From NCBI RefSeq assembly GCF_008271745.1, contig NZ_VKKZ01000010.1:773677-837676 (forward strand): a stretch of DNA of 64,000 nucleotides. Reading direction: 5' to 3'. Made by a program: the position numbers and the translations under genes. Origin of the DNA: Rufibacter glacialis. GTDB lineage: Bacteria > Bacteroidota > Bacteroidia > Cytophagales > Hymenobacteraceae. Of this stretch, positions 25,286 through 34,681 are shown in pieces; within the stretch, counting starts at the first letter, position 1; each line of letters opens with the position of its first letter. The notes beneath the pieces are model-generated. The model was not told where the DNA came from. It saw nothing but the letters and a program-made list of their open reading frames with translations, and did no database searches.

Positions 25286-27760
25286 TTATCTGCGGCGGCT
25301 TACGTGGGAGCCCCCAGATTGATTTCTTTCCACCTGCTGTACTTCGCCCAGGTAGTTGACGGTGCTGGCGCCGCTGGCATCTGCCCGCAGGTGCTCCTTT
25401 ACGTTCACTACGGCCTCACTGGCACCACTCACGTCTACATCGGCGCGTTGCGCTATCAGTTTGGCGGCTTCTACCTCACTGGCTCCGCTGCCGTTGATAG
25501 AGAGGTCATCGGCGTGGCCTTTCAGGTTGGCCTTGGCGGCTCCGCTAAGATCCAGGCTCAGGCGCCCGGTGCTCACGTTGATAGCCAGTTCACTTGCCCC
25601 CGACTGCTTGATGGTGAAGTTCTCCGGGGCAAACCCGATCACCTCTGCCTTGGCAGCGCCGCTGAGGTCTATGAGGGACAAATCCGGGGTCTCCACTTCT
25701 ATGAGCACAGGGCTCTTGCTTACTTCCCAGAGTTTGAAGAAATCATTGGTGCGTTTGATCTTCAGAACGCCGTCCTGTACCCGTAACTGCAGTTTGTCCA
25801 GTTCCTTGGCCGGGCCCGTTACCCGCACATGGTGGCGGAACGACTGGCGCACCCTTACGTGGTAGGCGCCACCGGCTTCAATCTCTGTGAAATTACGCAC
25901 GTTGTAGATCTTGGAAATGCCCTTGTACTCATCATCTAGAATGGCCAGGTCATCATCTAGGCTTACTGCTGGTCTGTTGGCTGCTCTGGCGGTGGTGTCT
26001 ACCACGCTGCAGGTAAGGCAAACCAGACGGCCTTCTTTCATTTGCCAGGTGTTGCCAGCCAGATCATCTGCGTAGTATTCGCCATCAGTGATCTCATGTG
26101 AGAAATGATCGGCGAAGCCTTCAGAGAACCGCACTTGCTTTCCTTCGGGGATGAGGATTCTGAGGTCCAGGTCCTGGTCCCGGAACGTGGCATTAGGTTT
26201 GAAGGTGAAGGCGTCATCAAAGCGAAGCACTGAGTCTTGCTGCACCATCTTGTAGGAGATCATCTGGGCGTTTTTGATAGCGTCTTCCTCATTCAGTCCC
26301 TGGGCCTGGTACGTCTGGATCACCTTCACCTCAGAACCGGCATGGCCTTCTACTTTCACGCTCATGCGATGGCCGTATTGGTGATTGGTGTCTCTGATGT
26401 TGAAGACGATGGTGTTGTAGGCGGCGGCCGGAAAAGATTGTTCTGCCACAAACTCACCGGTTTCCTGGAAATGGCGGGAGGTAAGGCCAATACCGCTGAT
26501 CAAAGCGGCTACCGAGATCAACCACAGGCCCAGCATAGTCCAGCCCACCGTAGGGCGAAGCAGGAAGCGTCTGGCTAAAATGCCAACGCCCACCAGGAAG
26601 AGAAGCAGTGCTGGGATCATGCCAGCGAAGAATCCGGCCCATACCAACCAGTAAGGTACCACATTGAAAAGGGCCGTGGCCGGAATAGAGCCGATTTGGA
26701 CGAAGTCTGGCTGGTCAAAAATACCCAGGCCTGTCATAAGGGTGACCAACAGGGCAATCATAAAGGCCCCAGCCACCGTCATCAGCAAAAGCCCAGTGAG
26801 CACCCGGGCCGCCGTCACCAGGAAACCCAGAAGGGGGTGAAGCACCCGAGACAAAGCCTGGATCACCTGAGACACCAACCGTACCGGGAACAATAAGACT
26901 TTGGCTAAGGTGCTCTCCTGGCCGTTAGCGTCTTGCATGTTCAGGCTGTTTTTAACAGATTCTTCTATACTGGAGAGCGTGACGGGGTTTCCCTGCATTT
27001 GCACCCGCTCCGTGATGGTTTTGGCCTCTGGTACCGCAATCCATAGAATGATGTAGGGGATCAATGATACGCCGCCCAGCAGGAAGAACACCAGGAACAA
27101 CAACCGGACGATGGCCACATCGGCGCCAAAATAGATGGCAATACCGCTGGCAACCCCACCCAGTTTCTTGTCTACGGGGTCTCTAAAGAGTTTCCGGACC
27201 GGGATGTCTGGCAGCGCGGCGTTCTTAGGCAGCGCTATCCAGCAGACAGCATACAGAATGGCACCTAGTAAGGTAAAGCCGCCGGTAAACGGAACACCCA
27301 GCACCAACAAGACAAACGCCAACCTGATCCACAGCGGGTCTACCTGCAGGTAGTTCGCTATTCCGGCTGCCACCCCGGCCAACACCTTGCGGTTGATGTC
27401 ACGGTAGAGTCTTTTCTGCTCTGTGGGCGCAGCCAAAGGAGGGGTGGTCGTCTGGCTCGGGCCACTGGCGGAGGTATGCTCTGTTTCGTCTGCCTCTACG
27501 GTCTCAAAGTCTGCTATGGTTCCCATTTGGGCAATCAGGCCCTGCACATCATCACGGGTGATGACCTGTTTGCCCGGGTTAAGGCGGGAGAAGAAGATCT
27601 CTGCAATGCGCGACTCAATATCTGCCACTATTTCTTCATGCCCCTCATAAGAGGAGAAGTACGCTTTGATGGCGGCAAGGTATTGGCTCAACATCTCATA
27701 GCCGTCTTCCTCCACGTGGAAGATCATGCCCTGTAAGTTGACACTTATGTTCTTTTTCAT
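25286..27760 (-). CDS. PspC-domain membrane protein with GIN (DUF2807) adhesin-like domain
   Basis: 824 aa multi-domain protein. Residues 1-75 form a helical N-terminal domain (MKKNISVNLQGMIFHVEEDG). Two PspC domains follow at about 117-175 (RLYRDINRKVLAGVAAGIANYL) and 185-245 (KLFRDPVDKKLGGVASGIAIYF), each with a membrane pair. Several more helices span about 300-460. The C-terminal 200 residues are a right-handed repeat of the GIN/DUF2807 type, with phrases such as IDLSGAAKAEV, IKQSGASELA and VDVSGASEAV. PspC senses envelope stress in other bacteria; the exported GIN part may contact the envelope. Co-transcribed with padR, 2 bases apart. Confidence 0.9.
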   Translation of the reverse strand: MKKNISVNLQGMIFHVEEDGYEMLSQYLAAIKAYFSSYEGHEEIVADIESRIAEIFFSRLNPGKQVITRDDVQGLIAQMGTIADFETVEADETEHTSASGPSQTTTPPLAAPTEQKRLYRDINRKVLAGVAAGIANYLQVDPLWIRLAFVLLVLGVPFTGGFTLLGAILYAVCWIALPKNAALPDIPVRKLFRDPVDKKLGGVASGIAIYFGADVAIVRLLFLVFFLLGGVSLIPYIILWIAVPEAKTITERVQMQGNPVTLSSIEESVKNSLNMQDANGQESTLAKVLLFPVRLVSQVIQALSRVLHPLLGFLVTAARVLTGLLLMTVAGAFMIALLVTLMTGLGIFDQPDFVQIGSIPATALFNVVPYWLVWAGFFAGMIPALLLFLVGVGILARRFLLRPTVGWTMLGLWLISVAALISGIGLTSRHFQETGEFVAEQSFPAAAYNTIVFNIRDTNHQYGHRMSVKVEGHAGSEVKVIQTYQAQGLNEEDAIKNAQMISYKMVQQDSVLRFDDAFTFKPNATFRDQDLDLRILIPEGKQVRFSEGFADHFSHEITDGEYYADDLAGNTWQMKEGRLVCLTCSVVDTTARAANRPAVSLDDDLAILDDEYKGISKIYNVRNFTEIEAGGAYHVRVRQSFRHHVRVTGPAKELDKLQLRVQDGVLKIKRTNDFFKLWEVSKSPVLIEVETPDLSLIDLSGAAKAEVIGFAPENFTIKQSGASELAINVSTGRLSLDLSGAAKANLKGHADDLSINGSGASEVEAAKLIAQRADVDVSGASEAVVNVKEHLRADASGASTVNYLGEVQQVERNQSGGSHVSRRR

Positions 27761-27762
27761 GG

Positions 27763-28101
27763 CTAGTTGGATTTCTTGCGGTTGGTGATGAAGGTGGTGG
27801 AGTCTACTAATTCTTGCCAGGTGTGGCGGAGTTGGTCAAGGAACTCCGTGCCGGTGGCGGTAAGGGTGTAATATTTGCGGGGTGGCCCCGAGGTAGATTC
27901 TACCCAGGAGTAATCTAAGAGTCCGGCGTTCTTCAATCTGGTGAGTAGTGGGTAGAGCGTCCCCTCCACTACAATCATCTTAGCTGAAGTCAACTCCTCC
28001 AGCATGTCGGAGGCGTAGACTTCACCGCGGGAGATGATCTCCAGAATGCAGTACTCCAGAATCCCTTTCCGCATCTGCACTTGTGTGTTTTCTACTTTCA
28101 T
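27763..28101 (-). CDS. PadR-family transcriptional regulator
   Basis: 112 aa. Winged-helix DNA-binding domain with the family pattern MRKGILEYCILEIISRGEVYASDML, VVEGTLYPLLTRLKNAGLLDY and SGPPRKYYTLTATGTEFL. PadR proteins are dimeric repressors that respond to ligands or envelope stress. It is the first gene of a two-gene unit with the PspC protein, so it probably controls its own operon. A consensus promoter lies directly upstream with an 8-bp direct repeat across the -33 region, possibly its operator. Confidence 0.93.
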   Translation of the reverse strand: MKVENTQVQMRKGILEYCILEIISRGEVYASDMLEELTSAKMIVVEGTLYPLLTRLKNAGLLDYSWVESTSGPPRKYYTLTATGTEFLDQLRHTWQELVDSTTFITNRKKSN

Positions 28102-28126
28102 GGCCTGTGAGTCTGAATTGTTGATA

Positions 28127-28157
28127 CAAATATATTAGAAGGTACTATGTAAAGCAA
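28127..28157 (-). promoter_or_regulatory. Bacteroidota-type promoter of padR, with possible operator
   Basis: Minus strand: TTG at 28157-28155, 20-bp spacer, TATATTTG at 28134-28127. AAGGTACT occurs twice (28139-28146 and 28156-28163), 17 bp apart, covering the spacer and -33 box. Confidence 0.6.
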
Positions 28158-28173
28158 GGTACTGTTGAAATTT

Positions 28174-28210
28174 ATTTTTGGTTGCGTTTTCAAAAAAGAA
28201 AGGGCAATCG
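28174..28210. repeat. Palindromic element, divergent copy
   Basis: ATTTTTGGTTGC on the left and AGGGCAATCG on the right around GTTTTCAAAAAA. Upstream of padR. Confidence 0.4.
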
Positions 28211-28385
28211 CAAGTTCTTCAGGTAGTAAGAAGGCAGGCGAGGAGAAGCAGGGAAAGAAATATGACTAATTACGGAACAGATAGGCGCTGTAGAATGTAG
28301 TAAGCCCGAAAGTAACGTGCTGTAATATAGGGGGAGGATGCTATCTTTACCTGTTCTTTACGTATATGACATATAACTATTCCAT

Positions 28386-29465
28386 ATGGTCAAAAAACTA
28401 GTACCCATCCTTTCTTTTCTTGCTATTCTCCTTCTTCCGGGCTTGGGTCAGGCGCAGGATATCTCTGCGCCCAAGTACAGCAATGAGTTCCTCAACATAG
28501 GCGTAGGGGCAAGAGCGTTGGGAATGGGGGGCGTGCAATCTGCCATTGTGCGCGACGCCACCGCCGGTTTCTGGAACCCGGCAGGTTTGGTTGGCTTGCC
28601 CAAGCGCCACAATGCGGTGTACATGCACTCAGAGCTCTTTGCCGGCATCGTGAAGAATGACTATGGCGCCTACGCCACTAACCTTGATTCTACCAGCGCC
28701 CTCGCTTTTTCCATTATCAGGACCGGCGTAGATGACATAGCCGATACCCGTCGCCTTCAAAATGAATATGGGGCTATCCAGTATGACAGCATTGAGTTTT
28801 TCTCGGTGGCTGATTACGCATTCCTTGCTTCGTATGCGCGGCAAAGCAACCTTGTCCGCGGCCTCACTTTGGGGGCCAACGTGAAAATCATCTACCGGAA
28901 CGTGGGTAAATTTGCCAATGCCTGGGGGTTTGGTATTGATGCCGGAGCGCAGTTGCGCCGGGGTAACTGGAACTTCGGGCTGGTTGCCAAAGACATCACC
29001 ACCACGTTTACCGCCTGGAAACTAAACCCTGAGGAATTGGAGAGTACTTACCTCAAAGACGCTGAGTCTTTTAACGCGAATAGCATTGAGGTAACCCTGC
29101 CGCGCCTGATTCTTGGGGTAGGCCGGTCCTTTCAGTTTGCCAATCGCTTTTCGGCTCTAGTAAGCACTGACTTGGAAGTGACAACCGATGGGAAACGAAA
29201 TACCCTTCTTTCCTCGGGCGTGGTGTCTGTAGACCCAAGGGTGGGTATGGAGATAGGATACGCTAACGCCGTTTTCCTGCGCGGAGGCTTGAATAACGTG
29301 CAACAGGTAGAGGATTTCAACGGGAAGAGTAGCTGGAAAGTACAGCCCAACTTCGGAGTAGGAGTGGCCACGCACGGCCTGCAGTTAGACCTGGCTTTGT
29401 CTAAAGTGGCAGATAATTCCCAGGTCTCCTCCGTGATTGTTTCCCTGGCCTATAGTTTTGATTGA
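28386..29465 (+). CDS. PorV/PorQ-family outer-membrane protein (PorV2-like)
   Basis: 359 aa with a signal peptide (cleavage expected after GLGQAQ) followed by a FadL-like 14-strand barrel pattern. FLNIGVGARALGMGGVQSAI and ATAGFWNPAGLVGL near the N-terminus are the hallmark of the PorV/PorQ family of the type IX secretion system. PorV shuttles folded cargo from the translocon to the PorU sortase. Immediately followed, 22 bases later, by a PorU-like protease, so the pair probably works together on cargo processing at the cell surface. The rest of the secretion machinery is not in this window. Confidence 0.9.
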   Translation: MVKKLVPILSFLAILLLPGLGQAQDISAPKYSNEFLNIGVGARALGMGGVQSAIVRDATAGFWNPAGLVGLPKRHNAVYMHSELFAGIVKNDYGAYATNLDSTSALAFSIIRTGVDDIADTRRLQNEYGAIQYDSIEFFSVADYAFLASYARQSNLVRGLTLGANVKIIYRNVGKFANAWGFGIDAGAQLRRGNWNFGLVAKDITTTFTAWKLNPEELESTYLKDAESFNANSIEVTLPRLILGVGRSFQFANRFSALVSTDLEVTTDGKRNTLLSSGVVSVDPRVGMEIGYANAVFLRGGLNNVQQVEDFNGKSSWKVQPNFGVGVATHGLQLDLALSKVADNSQVSSVIVSLAYSFD

Positions 29466-29487
29466 TTTTTGATTGCGTGCTATTTAT

Positions 29488-32400
29488 ATGAAAACACCTT
29501 CTTACTTAAGAATTTTATACTTGACCCTATTGGGTGCTCTTGGGCTACTGGGGGCTTCTCAGCCTTCTTCTGCGCAACAGGTTACCTATGGAAACGAATG
29601 GATCAACTACAGCCAGAAGTATTACAAGATCAAAGTGCCCACCACGGGTATTTACCGTTTAAACTCGGCGTATCTGCAGGCTGCCGGCATCAGCGGGGTT
29701 GATCCCCGTAATTTCCAGCTTTACCGCCGGGGCCAGGAAGTCTCTATCCACGTGGAAGGCGAGGCAGACGGTTCTTTTGATGCCAATGACTTTATTGAGT
29801 TCTATGGAGAGCAGAATGATGGGGCCATGGACAGGGAGCTGTATAAAGACCCTGCCGCCAATCATATCAACCCCCATTATAGCCTTTACACAGATACCGC
29901 GGCTTATTTTTTGACTTGGTCTACTACCCCAGGCAAGCGAATGACCTCCTATACCCAGGACCCGGCGGGGCTTACCGCAGAACCTTGGCATATGCAGGAA
30001 GCTATTTGGTTAGATAATGGACAGTACTCTCGAGGCAAGAGGTATGGAGAAAATAACATGTCTTGGATGGATGCTGGTGAGGGGTTTATCGGGGGGGTTG
30101 TAGCTGGATGGACTTATACACTTCCCAGTATGGGATTTAATGTGCACAGTGCTGATGTAACTCCTAAGTTGGAAATCGCTTTTGTTGGGGCTAATAGTAA
30201 CAATCATGAGGTGGATGTTTTTGTTACCCCCCCAAGCGGACCTGAGCGTTTTGTTGGTACAGTGAAATTTAAGAATGACGAAGTCATAAAGCAGCAATTT
30301 GGAATAGAAGCTAATGATTTCTATTCAGATGGAAGATTAATTGTGCGAACAGCTGCCAAAAATCCTGTATCTAGATTTCGAACTTTCTATTTCAAAACGA
30401 TTTATCCCCAAAGGAATGTACTGAATACTGCAAGCTTACCCATCAAGCCATCTTCTGCTGCCAATAGATCAAATTACTTTGTTTTTGAGGGAAGTACTGC
30501 CTTGAACGCCACCGGGTATGATCTAACAAATCTGGCAGGTATCAAACGAATTGCCGGAGTAGTATCAGGGGCGCAAAAAGGCTTTGTGTTTCCGGCCTCT
30601 TTCAACAAGGGCATTTTATGGGCTGCTACTCCTTTGGTACCGCTCGCGGCAAGAGAGGTTAGATTCAGGTCTGTGGCTGCGAGTCAAGCCAACTATTTTA
30701 TTATTTCTCACCAAAGCTTAATGGTTCCTAGCGGCTCCTCTACCAACCCGGTTCGGGATTATGCGGCTTATAGGGCATCTGCGGCGGGAGGAAAATATGA
30801 TACCCTTACCATGGAAGTAGGGCAACTTTATGACCAATTCTTCTATGGTGATAAATCACCAGCCGCCATCAGGCGCTTCATGAAATACAAGATAGCCAAC
30901 GGCAAGCCCCAGTACTTGTTTTTGATTGGGAAAGGATTGGAGGCAGACAATATTAATGTCAGGAAGAATCCTGCGGCACTAACCTACAAAGATTTAATAC
31001 CTACTGGTGGAACGCCTGGATCAGATATTTTTTTTACAGCCGACTGGGAAACCGGAGATTATGTGCCTAAGGTGGCCACAGGCCGTCTGCCGGCTAGCAC
31101 ACCTAAAGAAATCCTTGATTATTTCTCTAAACTCAAAACCCATGAGAGCCTGCCCTACAGTTTAGATTGGCGCAAGAATATGCTCCATCTGGTAGGCAGT
31201 AGCGGACAGGAACAACGCATGCTTCTTTCCTATATGCGAAGTTATGAACGTATTGCAGAAGGACCTTGGTTAGGGGCGAATGTCTTAACTAAAATCCGGA
31301 GCTCAACGGGTGGTTTGGATACCTTGAACATTGCTCGGGAACTAAATTCCGGGTTATCGCTCATTACATTTTTTGGGCATAGTTCTTCTACCGTTTCTGA
31401 TTTAGATATTGGGAGGGTGTCAGATGTGGTGAATGGCTACAACAACCAGGGAAAGTACCCAATGATCTTAATGAATGGTTGCAACGCTGGTAACACGTTC
31501 ACCAATTCTAGGTCTTTTGGGGAAGATTGGCTTTTGACGCCAGATAAAGGGGCTCTTTCCTTCATGGCCCATGATAGCTATGGCTACCCTTCGTTATTGA
31601 ATTTGTTTTCCTCAAACTTCTATTCTATTGCTTTTGGTGACTCTTCCTACCTATCAAAGCCGCTTGGGGTGCAACACCAAAAAACAATAGAGGTTTCCAG
31701 TAGATTAACAGGCGACAATGCTACTGCCATGTATATGCAGATAGTATTGCATGCTGACCCAGCTTTACGCATGTTAGGTCCGGAAAAGGCAGACTATGCC
31801 GTTGCCAAGGGTGGTGCCACCCTTCATTCAAGTGACGGTTCAAATATCACTGCCAGCTCTGCAAAATTCCTGCTCAAGCTAGATATCCGTAATTATGGTA
31901 GAGTGAATCTTGATACGTTTTATGTATCTGTTAACAGGAAATTAGAAAATGGGACAGAATTCCTTTATGATTCCATCAAAGTAGCACCTATTTTCTACAG
32001 AGATACCATTGCCATTGAGTTAGAGGCTAAAACCACTGAAGGGGCTGGGTTGAACAAATTCCTGATCACCTTAGACCATACTGACTCTATTGATGAATTA
32101 GAAGAGATGAACAACACTATTTCCATTGACTATTTCATTTCAAAGAGTGGCGTACTGGCCCTGGGCCCTCAAGAATACTCCATTGTAAAAGACCAGAAGG
32201 TAAAACTGATTGGTCAGTCAACGGATTTACTGACGGCTCCCCGGGGGTATTATTTTGAAATTGACACGGTGCATACCTTTACCAGTTCCTGGAGAAAGTC
32301 ACAGGTAGTTCAGGCTGCCCTAATGCCAACCTGGGAGGTAACGCTACCGACTAACACCCCAGCAAGAGACAGCGCAGTATATTTCTGGAGGGTCAGGTAT

Positions 32401-34464
32401 GAAACAATTGCTGCCAACGAAGACACTTTGTGGGCCACCAGCTCCTTTAGGTACATTCCGGGTAGTCCATCTGGCTGGTCCCAGAAAGGGTTTGGCCAAG
32501 TCCAAAAAGCCGATAAGCGGAATTTAGTAGATCAACCGCAGCAAAAGACGTACTCTTTTGCCACCACCTTCAGGGTATTTGAGGTGAAAGGTGTAGGGGG
32601 TGGGCAGCACTTTGGGTATCCTCCCTATGGTATTTTCCTGGACAACTTTAAAACCATTGAGGCTGACTGTAATACTGACCGGCCCAACATGATGGCGATC
32701 GTGTTGAATGATAAAACGCTAGAGCCAATAAACGCACCCACTGAATTTGCTTCCATCTGTGGTACTGACCCCAAATTCGTTTACCATTTCAACGATTTAC
32801 GACAATCGTCCAATCTAACCAGGTTAGAGAACTTCCTGACTAATATTCCTGCTGGCTATCATGTGGCCATGGTAGGCATGAGCAATGTGCCTTACTCTAC
32901 CATGAGCCCTAGTCTGAAGGCAGCCTTCAACTCCATTGGATCTTCATTAATAGACAAGTTGATCACGGGTGACCCTTTTGCCATTGTGGGCCGCAAAGGA
33001 GCTACGCCAGGAACAGTGACTGAATTGAGCTATTCTGAAGCGGATCCTACTGCCAGGAATCAGCAGACCGTCCGGATAGAAAGACAGGTGAACTCTCAGG
33101 AAGGACAAGGCAGCCTAACCTCCACCCTCATTGGCCCTGCCAGAGAATGGAAGTCATTGCATCACCATCTGAAGTTAGAATCGTCTGACAGCTACACCCT
33201 GGATGTAATTGGGGTAGACAAAAACGGGAAAGAGACCACCATCTCCGCTAATGTAACCGCCGCCAACCATAACCTGGCGGACATTGATGCCAGTCTTTAC
33301 CCGTATCTAAGGCTGAAACTGGCCTTGAAAGATGAAACCCAAAGGACAGCTCCGCAGCTTAGCCAATGGACGGTTCTGTATGAAGGGGTTCCGGAAGGGT
33401 TGATCAGACCTGATTTGGTGGGGCTGGACAAATATGAGAAAGTGTCTGAGCAGGCAAGTAACGGCGAAGTCTACCTGCGGTTTGCCTTCCATAACATAAG
33501 CTCGGTGAGTTTCACAGACTCGCTGACCGTGGAAACCACCTTGTTTGAAGAAAACGGCACCAGAACAGAAAAGCGCTTCAAAGTAGAGCCTTTGCAGAAA
33601 GAAGATACTGTCTTCTTCCATCATAAATTCTCTACCGTCAACCTGAAAGGAGCCAATAGGCTGCGGGTAACGGTGAATCCGCGCATTTTGCCGGAGCAGA
33701 CCTACCTGAACAACACCCTGGAAGTACCTTTCAACGTGAATTTCTCGGCGGGTATTCCGCCGGTGCTGGACGTGGTGTTTGATGGGGTAAGGATTCTGGA
33801 TGGGGACATTGTGTCGCCTAGCCCGTTGATTAGTATGGTGCTGAAAGACAACAGCCGGAAGATCCCTATCACCGACCCGGCGTCTATGAAAGTATATCTC
33901 AAGAAAGAAGGCGCAGAGTTTGAGGAGATCAACGTATCCGCAGACCCGAATATCAAGTGGTATCCGGCAGATGACAAGAATGACTTCAGGGTAGAGTACC
34001 AGCCCCAGAAATTGGCCAATGGCAAATACACCTTGGAAGTACAAGGGGTGGATGCTTTAGGTCAGCGCGCGGGCAGTGAACGGTACAGCATCAACTTTGA
34101 GGTCATCAATGAATTTACCATCTCCAATTTCTACCCGTACCCTAATCCGTTCTCGTCTAAGACCAGGTTTGTCTTTACCTTAACCGGAAGCATGGTGCCT
34201 GAGAAGATGAAGCTGCAGATCATGACCGTGACCGGTAAAGTGATCAGGGAAGTGCAGAAGGAAGAGTTTGGCCCCATCAAGATAGGGAACAACATCTCTG
34301 AGTTCGCCTGGGATGGCACCGATGAGTTTGGCGACCGGTTAGCCAACGGCGTGTACCTCTACCGGGTGGTCATAGACCAAGGGCCCGAGGAGATGAAGCA
34401 CCGGTACACCGAAGGGGACAAAGCTTTCAAGAAAGGCTACGGAAAAATCTACATTCTGAGATAA
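29488..34464 (+). CDS. PorU-like C25-family sortase of the type IX secretion system (PorU2-like)
   Basis: About 1658 aa from the ATG at 29488 (the longer frame begins at TTG). Signal peptide to about residue 30; gingipain-type C25 peptidase domain with catalytic His in TFFGHSSSTVSDL (about 630) and Cys in LMNGCNAGNTF (about 665). CARDB-like beta domains follow (about 780-900 and 1300-1420), and the C-terminus (about 1540-1640) is a FlgD-like Ig domain (YPYPNPFSSKTRF, DGTDEFGDRLANGVYLYRVV). PorU removes the C-terminal signal of cargo and attaches it to lipopolysaccharide. Bases 30000-32700 are visibly richer in A/T than the ends of the gene. Confidence 0.9.
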   Translation: MKTPSYLRILYLTLLGALGLLGASQPSSAQQVTYGNEWINYSQKYYKIKVPTTGIYRLNSAYLQAAGISGVDPRNFQLYRRGQEVSIHVEGEADGSFDANDFIEFYGEQNDGAMDRELYKDPAANHINPHYSLYTDTAAYFLTWSTTPGKRMTSYTQDPAGLTAEPWHMQEAIWLDNGQYSRGKRYGENNMSWMDAGEGFIGGVVAGWTYTLPSMGFNVHSADVTPKLEIAFVGANSNNHEVDVFVTPPSGPERFVGTVKFKNDEVIKQQFGIEANDFYSDGRLIVRTAAKNPVSRFRTFYFKTIYPQRNVLNTASLPIKPSSAANRSNYFVFEGSTALNATGYDLTNLAGIKRIAGVVSGAQKGFVFPASFNKGILWAATPLVPLAAREVRFRSVAASQANYFIISHQSLMVPSGSSTNPVRDYAAYRASAAGGKYDTLTMEVGQLYDQFFYGDKSPAAIRRFMKYKIANGKPQYLFLIGKGLEADNINVRKNPAALTYKDLIPTGGTPGSDIFFTADWETGDYVPKVATGRLPASTPKEILDYFSKLKTHESLPYSLDWRKNMLHLVGSSGQEQRMLLSYMRSYERIAEGPWLGANVLTKIRSSTGGLDTLNIARELNSGLSLITFFGHSSSTVSDLDIGRVSDVVNGYNNQGKYPMILMNGCNAGNTFTNSRSFGEDWLLTPDKGALSFMAHDSYGYPSLLNLFSSNFYSIAFGDSSYLSKPLGVQHQKTIEVSSRLTGDNATAMYMQIVLHADPALRMLGPEKADYAVAKGGATLHSSDGSNITASSAKFLLKLDIRNYGRVNLDTFYVSVNRKLENGTEFLYDSIKVAPIFYRDTIAIELEAKTTEGAGLNKFLITLDHTDSIDELEEMNNTISIDYFISKSGVLALGPQEYSIVKDQKVKLIGQSTDLLTAPRGYYFEIDTVHTFTSSWRKSQVVQAALMPTWEVTLPTNTPARDSAVYFWRVRYETIAANEDTLWATSSFRYIPGSPSGWSQKGFGQVQKADKRNLVDQPQQKTYSFATTFRVFEVKGVGGGQHFGYPPYGIFLDNFKTIEADCNTDRPNMMAIVLNDKTLEPINAPTEFASICGTDPKFVYHFNDLRQSSNLTRLENFLTNIPAGYHVAMVGMSNVPYSTMSPSLKAAFNSIGSSLIDKLITGDPFAIVGRKGATPGTVTELSYSEADPTARNQQTVRIERQVNSQEGQGSLTSTLIGPAREWKSLHHHLKLESSDSYTLDVIGVDKNGKETTISANVTAANHNLADIDASLYPYLRLKLALKDETQRTAPQLSQWTVLYEGVPEGLIRPDLVGLDKYEKVSEQASNGEVYLRFAFHNISSVSFTDSLTVETTLFEENGTRTEKRFKVEPLQKEDTVFFHHKFSTVNLKGANRLRVTVNPRILPEQTYLNNTLEVPFNVNFSAGIPPVLDVVFDGVRILDGDIVSPSPLISMVLKDNSRKIPITDPASMKVYLKKEGAEFEEINVSADPNIKWYPADDKNDFRVEYQPQKLANGKYTLEVQGVDALGQRAGSERYSINFEVINEFTISNFYPYPNPFSSKTRFVFTLTGSMVPEKMKLQIMTVTGKVIREVQKEEFGPIKIGNNISEFAWDGTDEFGDRLANGVYLYRVVIDQGPEEMKHRYTEGDKAFKKGYGKIYILR

Positions 34465-34495
34465 CCGCTCGTTTTAAAGAAAACAGCCCTAAAAC
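34460..34495. repeat. Palindromic element abutting the porU2 stop codon
   Basis: GATAACCGCTCG on the left, CAGCCCTAAAAC on the right, core TTTTAAAGAAAA; merges into the terminator. Confidence 0.5.
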
Positions 34496-34538
34496 AAAGC
34501 CGCCCCTTATGGATAAGGGGCGGCTTTGTTTTAGGGCT
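34485..34538. terminator. Strong terminator after the porU-like gene
   Basis: Perfect 26-bp arms (34485-34510 / 34513-34538) with a 2-nt loop, starting AGCCCTAAAAC. Serves both convergent genes. Confidence 0.85.
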
Positions 34539-34573
34539 AGGCTAGAAGATAAAAAACCGTTCCCGGGATTAAG

Positions 34574-34602
34574 CCTGTTTTCATAGAAAGAAGCCCAGAA
34601 CG
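34574..34602. repeat. Palindromic element, right half
   Basis: CTGTTTTCATAGAAAGAAGCCC then AGAACG; left arm degenerate. Lies in the folA downstream gap. Confidence 0.4.
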
Positions 34603-34625
34603 CAGGAGGCATTGGCTCCTAGTCG

Positions 34626-34661
34626 TGTATAAGGCTTCTTTTTAAGAAAACGTGCCTGATT
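34626..34661. repeat. Intergenic 40-bp palindromic element, copy
   Basis: GTATAAGGCTTC on the left and GTGCCTGATTC on the right around TTTTTAAGAAAA. Second copy in the same 217-bp gap. Confidence 0.5.
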
Positions 34662-34681
34662 CAACCGAGGGGTCTTGTTGA

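Noticed and set aside
25039-25359. Plus-strand frame overlapping the pspC 3' end
   Set aside because: It crosses a terminator and a palindromic element and has no features.
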